Shown one piece after another: positions 26,950 to 34,888 of a stretch of DNA of 64,000 nt. Source of the DNA: Sulfitobacter maritimus. GTDB taxonomy: Bacteria > Pseudomonadota > Alphaproteobacteria > Rhodobacterales > Rhodobacteraceae. The translations under genes were made by a program, and so were the position numbers. Below the pieces are notes generated by a model that saw nothing but the letters and a program-made list of their open reading frames with translations, was not told the origin of the DNA and searched no databases. How positions within the stretch are numbered: the stretch's first letter is position 1; each line of letters starts with the position of its first letter. The stretch covers positions 558,001 through 622,000 of the forward strand of contig NZ_JABVBB010000021.1 in the NCBI RefSeq assembly GCF_013346665.1. Reading direction: 5' to 3'.

Positions 26950-27748
26950 CGACTTTATCCTACGCGCCGCCCTTGCCGGATTGGGGGTGGCGCTTGCGGC
27001 TGCGCCTTTGGGCTGTTTCGTAATCTGGCGGCGTATGGCCTATTTCGGTGATGCCACCAGCCATGCGGCCTTGCTGGGCGTGGCGTTGGCCTTGGCGACT
27101 GACTTGCCCATTACCGCAGGTGTGCTTTTGGTAGCGCTGGTCATGGCGCTGGTGATCAGCACGCTGTCAGGGCGTAATGTCAGCGCCGACGCGCTGTTGG
27201 GCGTTATGGCCCATGCTGCCTTGGCGCTTGGGCTGGTGGCGGTGTCACTCTTGCCGGGGCAACGGGTCGATCTGTCCTCTTACCTGTTCGGAGAGATCCT
27301 TGCCGTGACCCGCACTGACCTTGTCGTGATTTGGGGCGGCGCGGTGGCGGTGGGGCTGTTGCTGGCATGGCGCTGGTCGGCCCTGCTGGCAGCGACATTG
27401 AACCCCGATCTGGCGCAGGCATCGGGCGGGAACCCAAAGCGCGAGCAGTTGATCCTGACCTTGGCATTGGCGATCATGGTGGCCGTCGCGATTAAAGTGG
27501 TGGGCGCGCTGCTCATTGCGGCTATGCTGATCATCCCCGCCGCCACGGCCCGCCCCTTTGCCCGCACGCCCGAAACCATGGCGCTCTGGGCGATGGGCTT
27601 GGGCGCGCTGGCGGCTTTGGGGGGGTTGATGGCCTCGCTGGAGTTTGACACCCCCACCGGGCCGAGCATCGTGAGCGTGGCTGCCGCGCTCTTTGCGCTG
27701 TCCTCGGCGATCTCGGTGGCCCTTCCGGCAATGCGCCGCCGGGGATAA
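26942..27748 (+). CDS. znuB: Zinc ABC transporter permease
   Basis: A 268-residue ABC-3-type permease. [49 protein letters not shown] is the family N-terminus, and the [23 protein letters not shown] segment follows. The start at 26942 overlaps znuC; an upstream in-frame extension lies inside znuC and is not used. With ZnuC and ZnuA it completes high-affinity zinc import. The convergent Rid-family gene ends 37 bases after its stop. Confidence 0.94.
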   Translation: [268 protein letters not shown]

Positions 27749-27785
27749 CCCCGGCGACGCCTGTTTTATCGACGCAGGGGAGCGC

Positions 27786-28184
27786 TTAGCGCTTGATCAC
27801 CGCGTCGGCTTCAATCTCAAGCTTGGCTTCATCCTCAATGAGGTCGGCCACAACCACCATTGCCATGGCCGGGAAATGCTTGCCCAAAATCTCACGATAG
27901 GCGCGGCCCACGTCTTTTTGCGCGGCAAGATATTCTTTCTTATCCGTTACATACCATGTCAGACGCATGATATCCTCGGGCGTGCCACCAGCAGCTTCGA
28001 CGACATCACGGATGTTTTGCAGCGCCTGTTTCATCTGGCCGATAAAGTCATGGCATTCGAATTTCTGTTCGGCGTTCCAGCCGATCTGACCGCCCACAAA
28101 CAGATGGCCATCCGCGCTCAACATACCGTTGGCATAGCCTTTGGCGGGGGCCCAACCTTCGGGCTGGATAACTTGATGCGACAT
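27786..28184 (-). CDS. Rid-family (YjgF/YER057c) deaminase-like protein, last gene of the anthraniloyl-CoA operon
   Basis: A 132-residue chorismate-mutase-like Rid protein: GYANGMLSADGHLFVGGQIGWNAEQKF near the N-terminus and KLEIEADAVIKR at the C-terminus. At the place of the catalytic arginine of canonical RidA (PARSC... in E. coli) this protein has methionine (M107 in FPAMAMVV). It is therefore probably not a 2-aminoacrylate deaminase but a Rid subfamily member. It lies 23 bases after the importer's last ATPase gene, at the end of the tryptophan/anthranilate operon, so hydrolysis of an enamine or imine made from anthraniloyl-CoA is a reasonable guess. The ATG at 28184 is preferred to an upstream non-ATG start. 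Confidence 0.82.
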   Translation of the reverse strand: MSHQVIQPEGWAPAKGYANGMLSADGHLFVGGQIGWNAEQKFECHDFIGQMKQALQNIRDVVEAAGGTPEDIMRLTWYVTDKKEYLAAQKDVGRAYREILGKHFPAMAMVVVADLIEDEAKLEIEADAVIKR

Positions 28185-28207
28185 GTCGTGTTCCTTTTTG
28201 TTAACAG

Positions 28208-28897
28208 TCACACGCCGAGGAATTGATCGGCGATCTGGGAATCGAGCGCGGGCATCGGACCAGTCCAGACCGAGCGGCCACGTTCGAGAATAACGGCGTG
28301 ATCCGCGACCCGGCGCAGCTCGGCGAGGGATTTGTCCACCACCAAAAGCGCCAGCCCGCTGTCACGTTTCAACTGGGCGACGGCAGCCCAGATTTCTTGG
28401 CGCACGACGGGGGCCAGCCCTTCGGTCGCCTCGTCCAGCAACAACAGTTTCGGGTTGGTCATCAGCGCCCGGCCAATGGCCAGCATCTGCTGCTCCCCGC
28501 CCGAGAGTGCCCCTGCCGCCTGATCGCGCCGCTCGCCCAGACGGGGGAAAAGCGCCACCACGCGCTCCTCGTCCCACGCGCCGGGCCGGGCAGCGGCGAT
28601 GAGGTTCTCATGCACCGTCAGCGGTGCAAAACAACGGCGTCCCTCTGGCACCAACCCCAGCCCCGCCTGCGCGGCGCGGAAACTGGGCAGCCCGCCGATG
28701 TCGCGCCCGTCGAAAGTCACGCTGCCGTGGCTGTGCTTCATCATCCGACAGATCACCTTGATGGTGGAGGATTTGCCCATCCCGTTGCGCCCCATCAGCG
28801 CACAGACCTCGCCTTCCTTAAGCGACAGATCAACGCCAAATAATGCCTGCGTCGGGCCGTAGGACGCCTCGATGCCCTTTAGTTCCAGCAAGCTCAT
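28208..28897 (-). CDS. ABC importer ATP-binding protein (LivF type)
   Basis: A 229-residue ATPase with Walker A GRNGMGKSSTIK, signature LSGGEQQMLAIGRALM and Walker B LLLLDEATEGLAP. It belongs to the branched-chain amino acid importer family. Its start overlaps the LivG-type gene by four bases. It is the last of five importer genes inside the tryptophan/anthranilate operon; the substrate is therefore likely an aromatic compound of that pathway, which is inferred from position. Confidence 0.88.
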   Translation of the reverse strand: MSLLELKGIEASYGPTQALFGVDLSLKEGEVCALMGRNGMGKSSTIKVICRMMKHSHGSVTFDGRDIGGLPSFRAAQAGLGLVPEGRRCFAPLTVHENLIAAARPGAWDEERVVALFPRLGERRDQAAGALSGGEQQMLAIGRALMTNPKLLLLDEATEGLAPVVRQEIWAAVAQLKRDSGLALLVVDKSLAELRRVADHAVILERGRSVWTGPMPALDSQIADQFLGV

Positions 28898-29649
28898 GCC
28901 GCGTCCTCCTCGCCCAGATAAGCCACGCGCACCTGTGGGTCGGCCTTGATCTCTGCTGCCGTGCCGGTGGCGATAATCTGGCCGTAAACCAGCACCGAAA
29001 TACGGTCCGCCAGTGCGAAAACCGCATCCATGTCATGTTCCACCAGCAGGATTGGCGCCTCGGCCCGCAGCCCATCAAGGAAACCGGTCAGCGCTTTCGA
29101 GCCGCCTGCCCCGAGACCCGCCATTGGCTCATCCATCAAGAACACCTTGGGCCGCAGCGTCAGCGCCACGGCAACCTCCAACTGTCGGCGTTGCCCGTGC
29201 GACAGATCGGCGGTGCGCTTGGCTGCATGGTCCGCGAGGCCCACAAGTTCCAACGCCCGCAGCGCCTCCTCCCGCAACTCCTTCTGCCGCATCACCGGGG
29301 CAAAGAAGCGCATCACCCGGCCCGACTGCCCAAGCGCGCCCAGCACGGCGTTTTGCAACACGGTATATTCCATCGCCAGCGAGGAGATTTGAAAGGTGCG
29401 GCCTAGCCCCGCCCGCGCACGTTGCACGGTGCTCAGCGGTGTCACGTCCTGCCCCGCAAAATGCACCGTGCCACTGTCTGAGCGTAGCCCGCCCGCGATT
29501 TGTTTAATCAACGTCGACTTGCCCGCGCCGTTGGGGCCGATCAACGCGTGAATCTCGCCGGGTTTCAAGGTCAGTGACACATCGTCAGTGGCCTTCAACG
29601 CGCCAAAGCTCTTGTGCAGGTTGCGCACATCCAACAGCACCTCAGTCAT
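28894..29649 (-). CDS. ABC importer ATP-binding protein (LivG type)
   Basis: A 251-residue ATPase with Walker A GPNGAGKSTLIKQI, signature LSHGQRRQLEVAVAL (the LivG variant of LSGGQ), Walker B VFLMDEPMAGLG and switch region LLVEHDMDAVFALADRI. It overlaps the LivM-type permease by eight bases and the LivF-type ATPase by four, so translation of the importer genes is coupled. Confidence 0.9.
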   Translation of the reverse strand: MTEVLLDVRNLHKSFGALKATDDVSLTLKPGEIHALIGPNGAGKSTLIKQIAGGLRSDSGTVHFAGQDVTPLSTVQRARAGLGRTFQISSLAMEYTVLQNAVLGALGQSGRVMRFFAPVMRQKELREEALRALELVGLADHAAKRTADLSHGQRRQLEVAVALTLRPKVFLMDEPMAGLGAGGSKALTGFLDGLRAEAPILLVEHDMDAVFALADRISVLVYGQIIATGTAAEIKADPQVRVAYLGEEDAA

Positions 29650-30625
29650 GGGCCACCTCCCGTCCGGCGATAAGGCCGATCATGCCACCCCGCGCGAAAA
29701 GCACGACAAGCAAGAGCAGCAGCCCCAGATAGATGTGCCAGAACTCCGAGAGCCCGCCCAAGACATGCTCCAGCAAGATAAACAACGCGGCACCCGCCAC
29801 CGGGCCAAAGAGCCGTCCCACCCCGCCGAGGATGACGAAGATCATGATTTCGCCACTGGTCTGCCAAGAGAACATCGTCGGGCTGACAAAGCGATTGAGG
29901 TCGGCAAACAGCGCCCCCGCCAGCCCGGTCACAGCGCCAGAGATGACAAAGGCCACCAGCCGCAGTTTGAAGGGCGCAAGGCCCACGGCCTCGACCCGTT
30001 CCGCATTCTGCCGCGCCGCCGAGAGGGCCAGACCGAAAGGCGCACGAGCGAGACGCCCGGCAAAGAACAGGACCGCCGCGAGAATGACAAAAGCGATGCC
30101 AAAGAAAGTCAGCGGATCGAGCGTGTTCAGCCCCGGAAAGCCATTGCGCACATAGATCGACAGCCCGTCCTCGCCCCCGTAGGCGGGCCAAGAAATCGCG
30201 AAGTAGAACAACATCTGCCCGAAGGCCAGCGTGACCATAATGAAATAGACGCCCGAGGTGCGCAGCGATAGTGCGCCGATTAGCAGCGCCGCCAGCGCGG
30301 AAACCGCCAGCGCCACCAGCCAGATCACCGGCATGGACTTGGTGCCTTCGATCAGAAACGGGCTTTCCATGATCGGCGTGTAGCTTTGCGCATGTGCCGC
30401 GAGGATGCCCATCGCATAGCCGCCCAGCCCAAAGAAAGCCGCATGGCCAAAGCTGACCAACCCCCCGAGCCCAAGCGCGATGTTCAGCCCCACGCCCGCT
30501 AAGGCAAGGATCGCAGCCTTGGTCGCCAGCGTGATGATAAAGGGCTCGTCCAGCGCAAAGGCGGCCAGTGCAGTCGCGGGCAGCAGCAGGAAGAGGAAAG
30601 TGTTAAGGATTGTTTCGCGGGTCAT
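29642..30625 (-). CDS. ABC importer permease (LivM type)
   Basis: A 327-residue membrane protein: AILALAGVGLNIALGLGGLVSFGHAAFFGLGGYAMGI and the LGGVGRLFGPVAGAALFILLEHVLG segment are LivM-type. The ATG at 30625 is one base after the LivH stop; an open frame continues upstream inside LivH but is not the start. It forms the channel with the LivH-type permease. Confidence 0.88.
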   Translation of the reverse strand: MTRETILNTFLFLLLPATALAAFALDEPFIITLATKAAILALAGVGLNIALGLGGLVSFGHAAFFGLGGYAMGILAAHAQSYTPIMESPFLIEGTKSMPVIWLVALAVSALAALLIGALSLRTSGVYFIMVTLAFGQMLFYFAISWPAYGGEDGLSIYVRNGFPGLNTLDPLTFFGIAFVILAAVLFFAGRLARAPFGLALSAARQNAERVEAVGLAPFKLRLVAFVISGAVTGLAGALFADLNRFVSPTMFSWQTSGEIMIFVILGGVGRLFGPVAGAALFILLEHVLGGLSEFWHIYLGLLLLLVVLFARGGMIGLIAGREVAHD

Positions 30626-30626
30626 C

Positions 30627-31544
30627 TTACGCCTCCCCAAAGAGGCCGGTGGGTTTGAACAGCAAGACCCCCGCCATAAGAATGTAAATTGACATGGAGG
30701 CCAGCGAGGAGCCGACCGAAGTGGCTGCCGAAGCCTCCATGAAATTGGCAAAGAACAGCGGCAGCAGGACCGAGCCGAGCGTGTCCGTCAACCCCACCAG
30801 CAACGCCCCGATAAGCGCGCCCTTGATCGAGCCGATGCCGCCGATGACGATGACCACGAAAGCAAGGATTAGCACCGGCTCGCCCATGCCCACCTGCACC
30901 GATTGGATCGCGCCGACCAGCGCGCCCGCCAGCCCGGCCAGCGCCGCACCAAGGGCAAAGATCAACGTATAGAGCTTGGCAATGTCGATGCCCAAGGCGG
31001 CAATCATCTCGCGGTCCGCTTCGCCCGCGCGGATCTGGATGCCGATGCGGGTGCGTGCAATCAGCAGGAAAAGCCCCGCCGCAATCGCCAGCCCAACGCC
31101 GATGATCACCAGGCGGTACAGCGGATATTGGATGCCCCCCGGCAGCATCACCGGGCCGGAAAGCGCCGCCGGAATGTCGAGGAATAGCGGAAAGGAGCCA
31201 AAGAGAAACCGCGTCCCTTCGGAGAAAATCAGGATCAGCGCAAAGGTGGCTAACACTTGGTCAAGGTGATCGCGGTCATAAAGCCTGCGGATCACCGTCA
31301 TCTCGATCAGACAGCCAGCGAGCGCCGCAGCGGCCAGTGCCGCCACCAGTGCCAGCAGAAACGACCCCGTGGCCGCCGCCACCGCCGCCGCCGCAAAAGC
31401 GCCAACCATATAGAGCGAGCCATGCGCGAGGTTGATCAGCCCCATGACCCCGAAAATCAGCGTCAGCCCTGCCGCCATCAAGAACAGCATGACCCCGGAT
31501 TGAACCCCGTTTAACACCTGTTCGATGAGCAGGATGAATGACAT
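30627..31544 (-). CDS. ABC importer permease (LivH type)
   Basis: A 305-residue membrane protein, LivH family: LNGVQSGVMLFLMAAGLTLIFGVMGLINLAHGSLYMVGAFAAAAV at the start and FVVIVIGGIGSIKGALIGALLVG later. It lies downstream of the binding-protein gene after a 95-base gap containing a GC-rich hairpin. No unusual features. Confidence 0.88.
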   Translation of the reverse strand: MSFILLIEQVLNGVQSGVMLFLMAAGLTLIFGVMGLINLAHGSLYMVGAFAAAAVAAATGSFLLALVAALAAAALAGCLIEMTVIRRLYDRDHLDQVLATFALILIFSEGTRFLFGSFPLFLDIPAALSGPVMLPGGIQYPLYRLVIIGVGLAIAAGLFLLIARTRIGIQIRAGEADREMIAALGIDIAKLYTLIFALGAALAGLAGALVGAIQSVQVGMGEPVLILAFVVIVIGGIGSIKGALIGALLVGLTDTLGSVLLPLFFANFMEASAATSVGSSLASMSIYILMAGVLLFKPTGLFGEA

Positions 31545-31553
31545 TTAGCAAAG

Positions 31554-31574
31554 TCTCCCGGCGCGCCGGAGAGA
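31554..31574 (-). other. Hairpin between binding-protein gene and LivH-type permease gene
   Basis: A 12-base palindrome CCGGCGCGCCGG (31558-31569) is flanked by TCTC and AGAGA, which extend the stem with a one-base offset. No T-run follows on the minus strand. It occupies the same position as hairpins in the two other importer operons of this window. Confidence 0.5.
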
Positions 31575-31639
31575 TGGTCCGGCGTGAAAGTGGTAAAACG
31601 TCGGCCCCGGCGCGTGTTCAGCACCGGAGCCGCGCGGGA

Positions 31640-32785
31640 TTACATTTTGCAGTCAGCCGCGTAGGCGTCAGCATGATCGGTCAGCGAGGGGCCGATAAGC
31701 TTGTTGGTATAAACATCGCCCTCTTTCACCACTTCGCGCACGTAGTAGTCCTGCACTGGGTGCTGGTTGTTGCCAAAGGAAAACTTCCCCCGCACGCTGT
31801 CAAAATCCGCTTCTTTCAGCGCCTCACCAAAGGCTTCGGCGTCCGACACGTCAGCCTTGTCCATCGCGCTCAAGAGCAGGTTCGCGGTGTCGTAGCCCTG
31901 GCTTGCATAGAGCGATGGCAGACGGTCGTATTCCTCTTGGAAGGCGGCCACGAACTCTTTGTTCGCCTCATTGTCGAGGTCTTTGTTCCACTGGCTGGTG
32001 TTTTTGATGCCAACAGCAGCTTCACCCACGGCCTGCAAGATGCCTTGGTCAAAGCTAAAGGCCGGGCCGACAACCGGTAGGTCGACGCCGGAGTTAGCGT
32101 ATTGCTTGAGGAAGGAAATCCCCATCCCACCGGGCAGAAAGAAGAACACGCTATCGGCACCCGACGCACGGATCTGCGCGATCTGAGCGGCATAGTCGGT
32201 CTGGCCCAGATCGGTATAGACCTCCCCCGCAGCCTCACCCTCATAGGTGCGCTTATAGCCCGTCAGCGCGTCCTTGCCCGCTGGATAGTTCGGCGCCAGC
32301 ATGAAGGTGTTTTTGTAGCCCGCGTCATTGGCATAAGCCCCCGCCGCTTCGTGCAGGTTGTCGTTCTGCCATGCCACGTTGAAGTAAAGCGGGTTGCAGC
32401 CCTTGCCGGCCAGTGCCGAAGGACCGGCGTTGGGCGACAGGTAGAACTTGCCCTGCGCGGTCGCCGCCGGCACCACGGCCATGGCGAGGTTGGACCAGAT
32501 GATGCCAGTCATCACGTCGACCTTCTCGGACTGGATCATCTTGTCGGCCAGTTGCACGGCAATCTCTGGCTTGCGCTGGTCGTCTTCGACCACGACCTCA
32601 AGGTTCTCATTCCCGGCCATCTTGGTCGCCAGCAGGAACCCGTCGCGCACATCAATGCCAAGGCCCGCGCCGCCGCCTGACAGGGTGGTGATCATGCCGA
32701 CCTTCACCTTGCCCTCTTCGGCCCATGCGCCGCCCGCTGCCAATGCCGCGACCGAGGCCGCCATCACGAGTGATTTCATTTTCAT
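31640..32785 (-). CDS. ABC importer substrate-binding protein, aromatic-pathway importer
   Basis: A 381-residue type-I periplasmic-binding protein with a Sec signal peptide (MKMKSLVMAASVAALAAGGAWA). The mature part begins KVKVGMITTLSGGGAGLGIDVRDGFLLA, typical of the branched-chain amino acid/aromatic-acid binding group. It is downstream of kynureninase by 87 bases and upstream of the permease genes, inside an operon for tryptophan and anthranilate breakdown. Likely ligands are tryptophan, kynurenine, anthranilate or a related aromatic acid; this is inferred only from gene context. Confidence 0.85.
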   Translation of the reverse strand: MKMKSLVMAASVAALAAGGAWAEEGKVKVGMITTLSGGGAGLGIDVRDGFLLATKMAGNENLEVVVEDDQRKPEIAVQLADKMIQSEKVDVMTGIIWSNLAMAVVPAATAQGKFYLSPNAGPSALAGKGCNPLYFNVAWQNDNLHEAAGAYANDAGYKNTFMLAPNYPAGKDALTGYKRTYEGEAAGEVYTDLGQTDYAAQIAQIRASGADSVFFFLPGGMGISFLKQYANSGVDLPVVGPAFSFDQGILQAVGEAAVGIKNTSQWNKDLDNEANKEFVAAFQEEYDRLPSLYASQGYDTANLLLSAMDKADVSDAEAFGEALKEADFDSVRGKFSFGNNQHPVQDYYVREVVKEGDVYTNKLIGPSLTDHADAYAADCKM

Positions 32786-32872
32786 TTCCTTCTCCCTTGG
32801 TTGGTTTGGGCCTCTTTGATGGGCCCGCTTTGTTGGGTCGTTTTGCCAGCTTAGCGAGGGGATTTGCCCCTG

Positions 32873-34060
32873 TCAGGTCACCCTCGCGCGGGTCTTGTAT
32901 TTTTCGTTGTCCCAAAGACGGTTCTCCATCACATCGCGAATGATCGCGACGGCTTTGGAGACATCCTCGGCATCGATATAAAGCGGCGTAAAACCAAAGC
33001 GCATGATATCGGGCGCACGGAAGTCGCCAATCACGCCGCGGTCGATCACGGCTTGCATGGCGGCGTAGCCTTCCTCAAACCGGAACGACACCTGACTGCC
33101 CCGCTCGGCGCTGTTGCGCGGGCTGGCGAGGGTGAGTTGTGGCACGTCGCGCTCGACTTCTTCGATGAACTGCTCCTGCAACGCGATTGAGGCCGCGCGC
33201 AACTCTTGCATGTCCACATCGGCCCAAAGCTCCATCGCCACTTCCAGCGCGGTCAGTTGGATCACAGGCGGCGTGCCAACGCGCATCCGCTCAATCCCCT
33301 GTCCGGGCTGGTACGCAAGATCGAAGGCAAAGGGCTGGCGATGCCCCAGCCACCCGGCCAGTGCAGGTTGCACCGCATCCGCCAAATCAGGCCGCACATA
33401 GATGAACCCCGGCGCGCCCGGCCCGCCGTTGAGGTATTTGTAGGTGCAGCCCACGGCAAATTCGCAGTTGCTCCCGGCCAGATCGACCGGCAGCGCCCCC
33501 GCCGAATGTGCCAGATCCCAGATCATCACCGCACCGCTGGCATGGGCCAGTTCGGTCATCGCCTTCATGTCGTGTTTGCGACCCGTACGATAATCGACCT
33601 CGGTGAGCATCACGGCGGCGATGTCTTCGCCAATCACGTCCTTCACCTTTTCAGGTGCGACGCTGCGCAGCTCATAGCCCTGCTCTAACAGCCCGACCAA
33701 GCCTTCGGCCATATAAAGATCCGAAGGGAAGTTACCGGTGTCCGATAGGATCACCTTGCGCCCTTGCCGCAGCTTGACCGCCGAGGCCAGCGCCTGAAAC
33801 ACCTTGATCGACAGCGTGTCGCCCATAACGACCGATCCTTCAGGCGCACCGACGACTTTGGCCACCATATTGCCAACCCGCGTGGGCTGTTCCATCCACC
33901 CGGCTTGGTTCCAACCACGGATCAACATCTCGCCCCATTCGTCCGCGATCATCTCCTGCACACGTGCCGCAGCGGCTTTGGGCAACGGCCCCAAAGAGTT
34001 GCCGTCGAGGTAGATGACCCCGTCGGGTAGAACAAACTGATCCTTTTTCAAAACAGACAC
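32873..34060 (-). CDS. kynU: Kynureninase
   Basis: A 395-residue PLP enzyme of the aminotransferase fold that cleaves kynurenine to anthranilate and alanine. Key segments are YLDGNSLGPLP near the N-terminus, WDLAHSAGALPVDL, and the PLP lysine K208 in CTYKYLNGGPGAPGFIYV. Family length is normal. It starts directly after kynA with no gap and precedes the importer genes. Together with the ligase upstream it links kynurenine to anthraniloyl-CoA. Confidence 0.95.
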   Translation of the reverse strand: MSVLKKDQFVLPDGVIYLDGNSLGPLPKAAAARVQEMIADEWGEMLIRGWNQAGWMEQPTRVGNMVAKVVGAPEGSVVMGDTLSIKVFQALASAVKLRQGRKVILSDTGNFPSDLYMAEGLVGLLEQGYELRSVAPEKVKDVIGEDIAAVMLTEVDYRTGRKHDMKAMTELAHASGAVMIWDLAHSAGALPVDLAGSNCEFAVGCTYKYLNGGPGAPGFIYVRPDLADAVQPALAGWLGHRQPFAFDLAYQPGQGIERMRVGTPPVIQLTALEVAMELWADVDMQELRAASIALQEQFIEEVERDVPQLTLASPRNSAERGSQVSFRFEEGYAAMQAVIDRGVIGDFRAPDIMRFGFTPLYIDAEDVSKAVAIIRDVMENRLWDNEKYKTRARVT

Positions 34061-34888
34061 TTACAGCGCTCCTCTCACATGCCAAAGCTCGGGGAAGAGT
34101 TCCACTTCGAGCATTTTGCGCAGATAGGTCACACCTGACGTGCCTCCGGTGCCGCGCTTAAAACCGATGATACGTTCCACGGTGGTGACGTGGTTAAACC
34201 GCCAACGCCGGAAATAGTCTTCGAGGTCGACCAGTTTCTCAGCCAGTTCGTATAGTTCCCAATGGGTTGTGGGGTCTTCATAAACCTTCTGCCAGAGGTC
34301 CTGCACCTCCTGCTTCGGCGCCCAACCCTTCGGCTCCGGCGCACCGGCCAAGGGGGCTTCGCCCATGCGCGCGCACATCAGGTCGATCGCCACTTGATAA
34401 AGGCTCGGCTTTTCCATTTCCGCCACCAGCGCCGCATGTGGCTCCGGCGTATGCTCATGGAGCTTGGTCAACGCAGCGATACGGTTGCCAAGCAGGTACT
34501 CGATCAGGCGGTACTGATAGGACTGAAAGCCAGAGGACGCGCCGAGGTGCGGGCGAAAGGCCGTATATTCACTCGGCGTCATGGTGCGCAACACGTCCCA
34601 CGCGGAATTGAGCTGCTCAAAAATGCGCGCCACACGGGTCAACATCTTGAAACTCTGACGCAATTCCCCGGCTTGCAGTGCTTCGCGACAGGCCGTCAAC
34701 TCATGGATCGCCAGCTTCATCCAAAGTTCCGACGTCTGGTGCTGGATGATGAACAACAGCCCATCATGCGCCATGTCGAGCGGGTTTTCGGTGGTCAGGA
34801 TCTGGTCCAGCCCAAGGTAATCGCCATAGGACTTGTCCTTGGCGAAACTCATCTTTGCGCCTTTGGAGGCTTCGTCGAAGGTGCTCAT
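34061..34888 (-). CDS. kynA: Tryptophan 2,3-dioxygenase
   Basis: A 275-residue heme dioxygenase that opens the indole ring of tryptophan to N-formylkynurenine. Diagnostic blocks are LLFIIQHQTSELWMKLAIHEL, SSGFQSYQYRLIEYLLGNR and KRGTGGTSGVTYLRKML. It overlaps the ligase gene by four bases (ATGA) and abuts kynU. Kynurenine formamidase (kynB), which should act between the two, is not beside them. Confidence 0.95.
   Translation of the reverse strand: MSTFDEASKGAKMSFAKDKSYGDYLGLDQILTTENPLDMAHDGLLFIIQHQTSELWMKLAIHELTACREALQAGELRQSFKMLTRVARIFEQLNSAWDVLRTMTPSEYTAFRPHLGASSGFQSYQYRLIEYLLGNRIAALTKLHEHTPEPHAALVAEMEKPSLYQVAIDLMCARMGEAPLAGAPEPKGWAPKQEVQDLWQKVYEDPTTHWELYELAEKLVDLEDYFRRWRFNHVTTVERIIGFKRGTGGTSGVTYLRKMLEVELFPELWHVRGAL

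Noticed and set aside
27749-27785. CCCC...GGGG pairing between znuB and the Rid gene as a terminator
   Set aside because: Only four G-C pairs with a long interior and no T-run; too weak to annotate.
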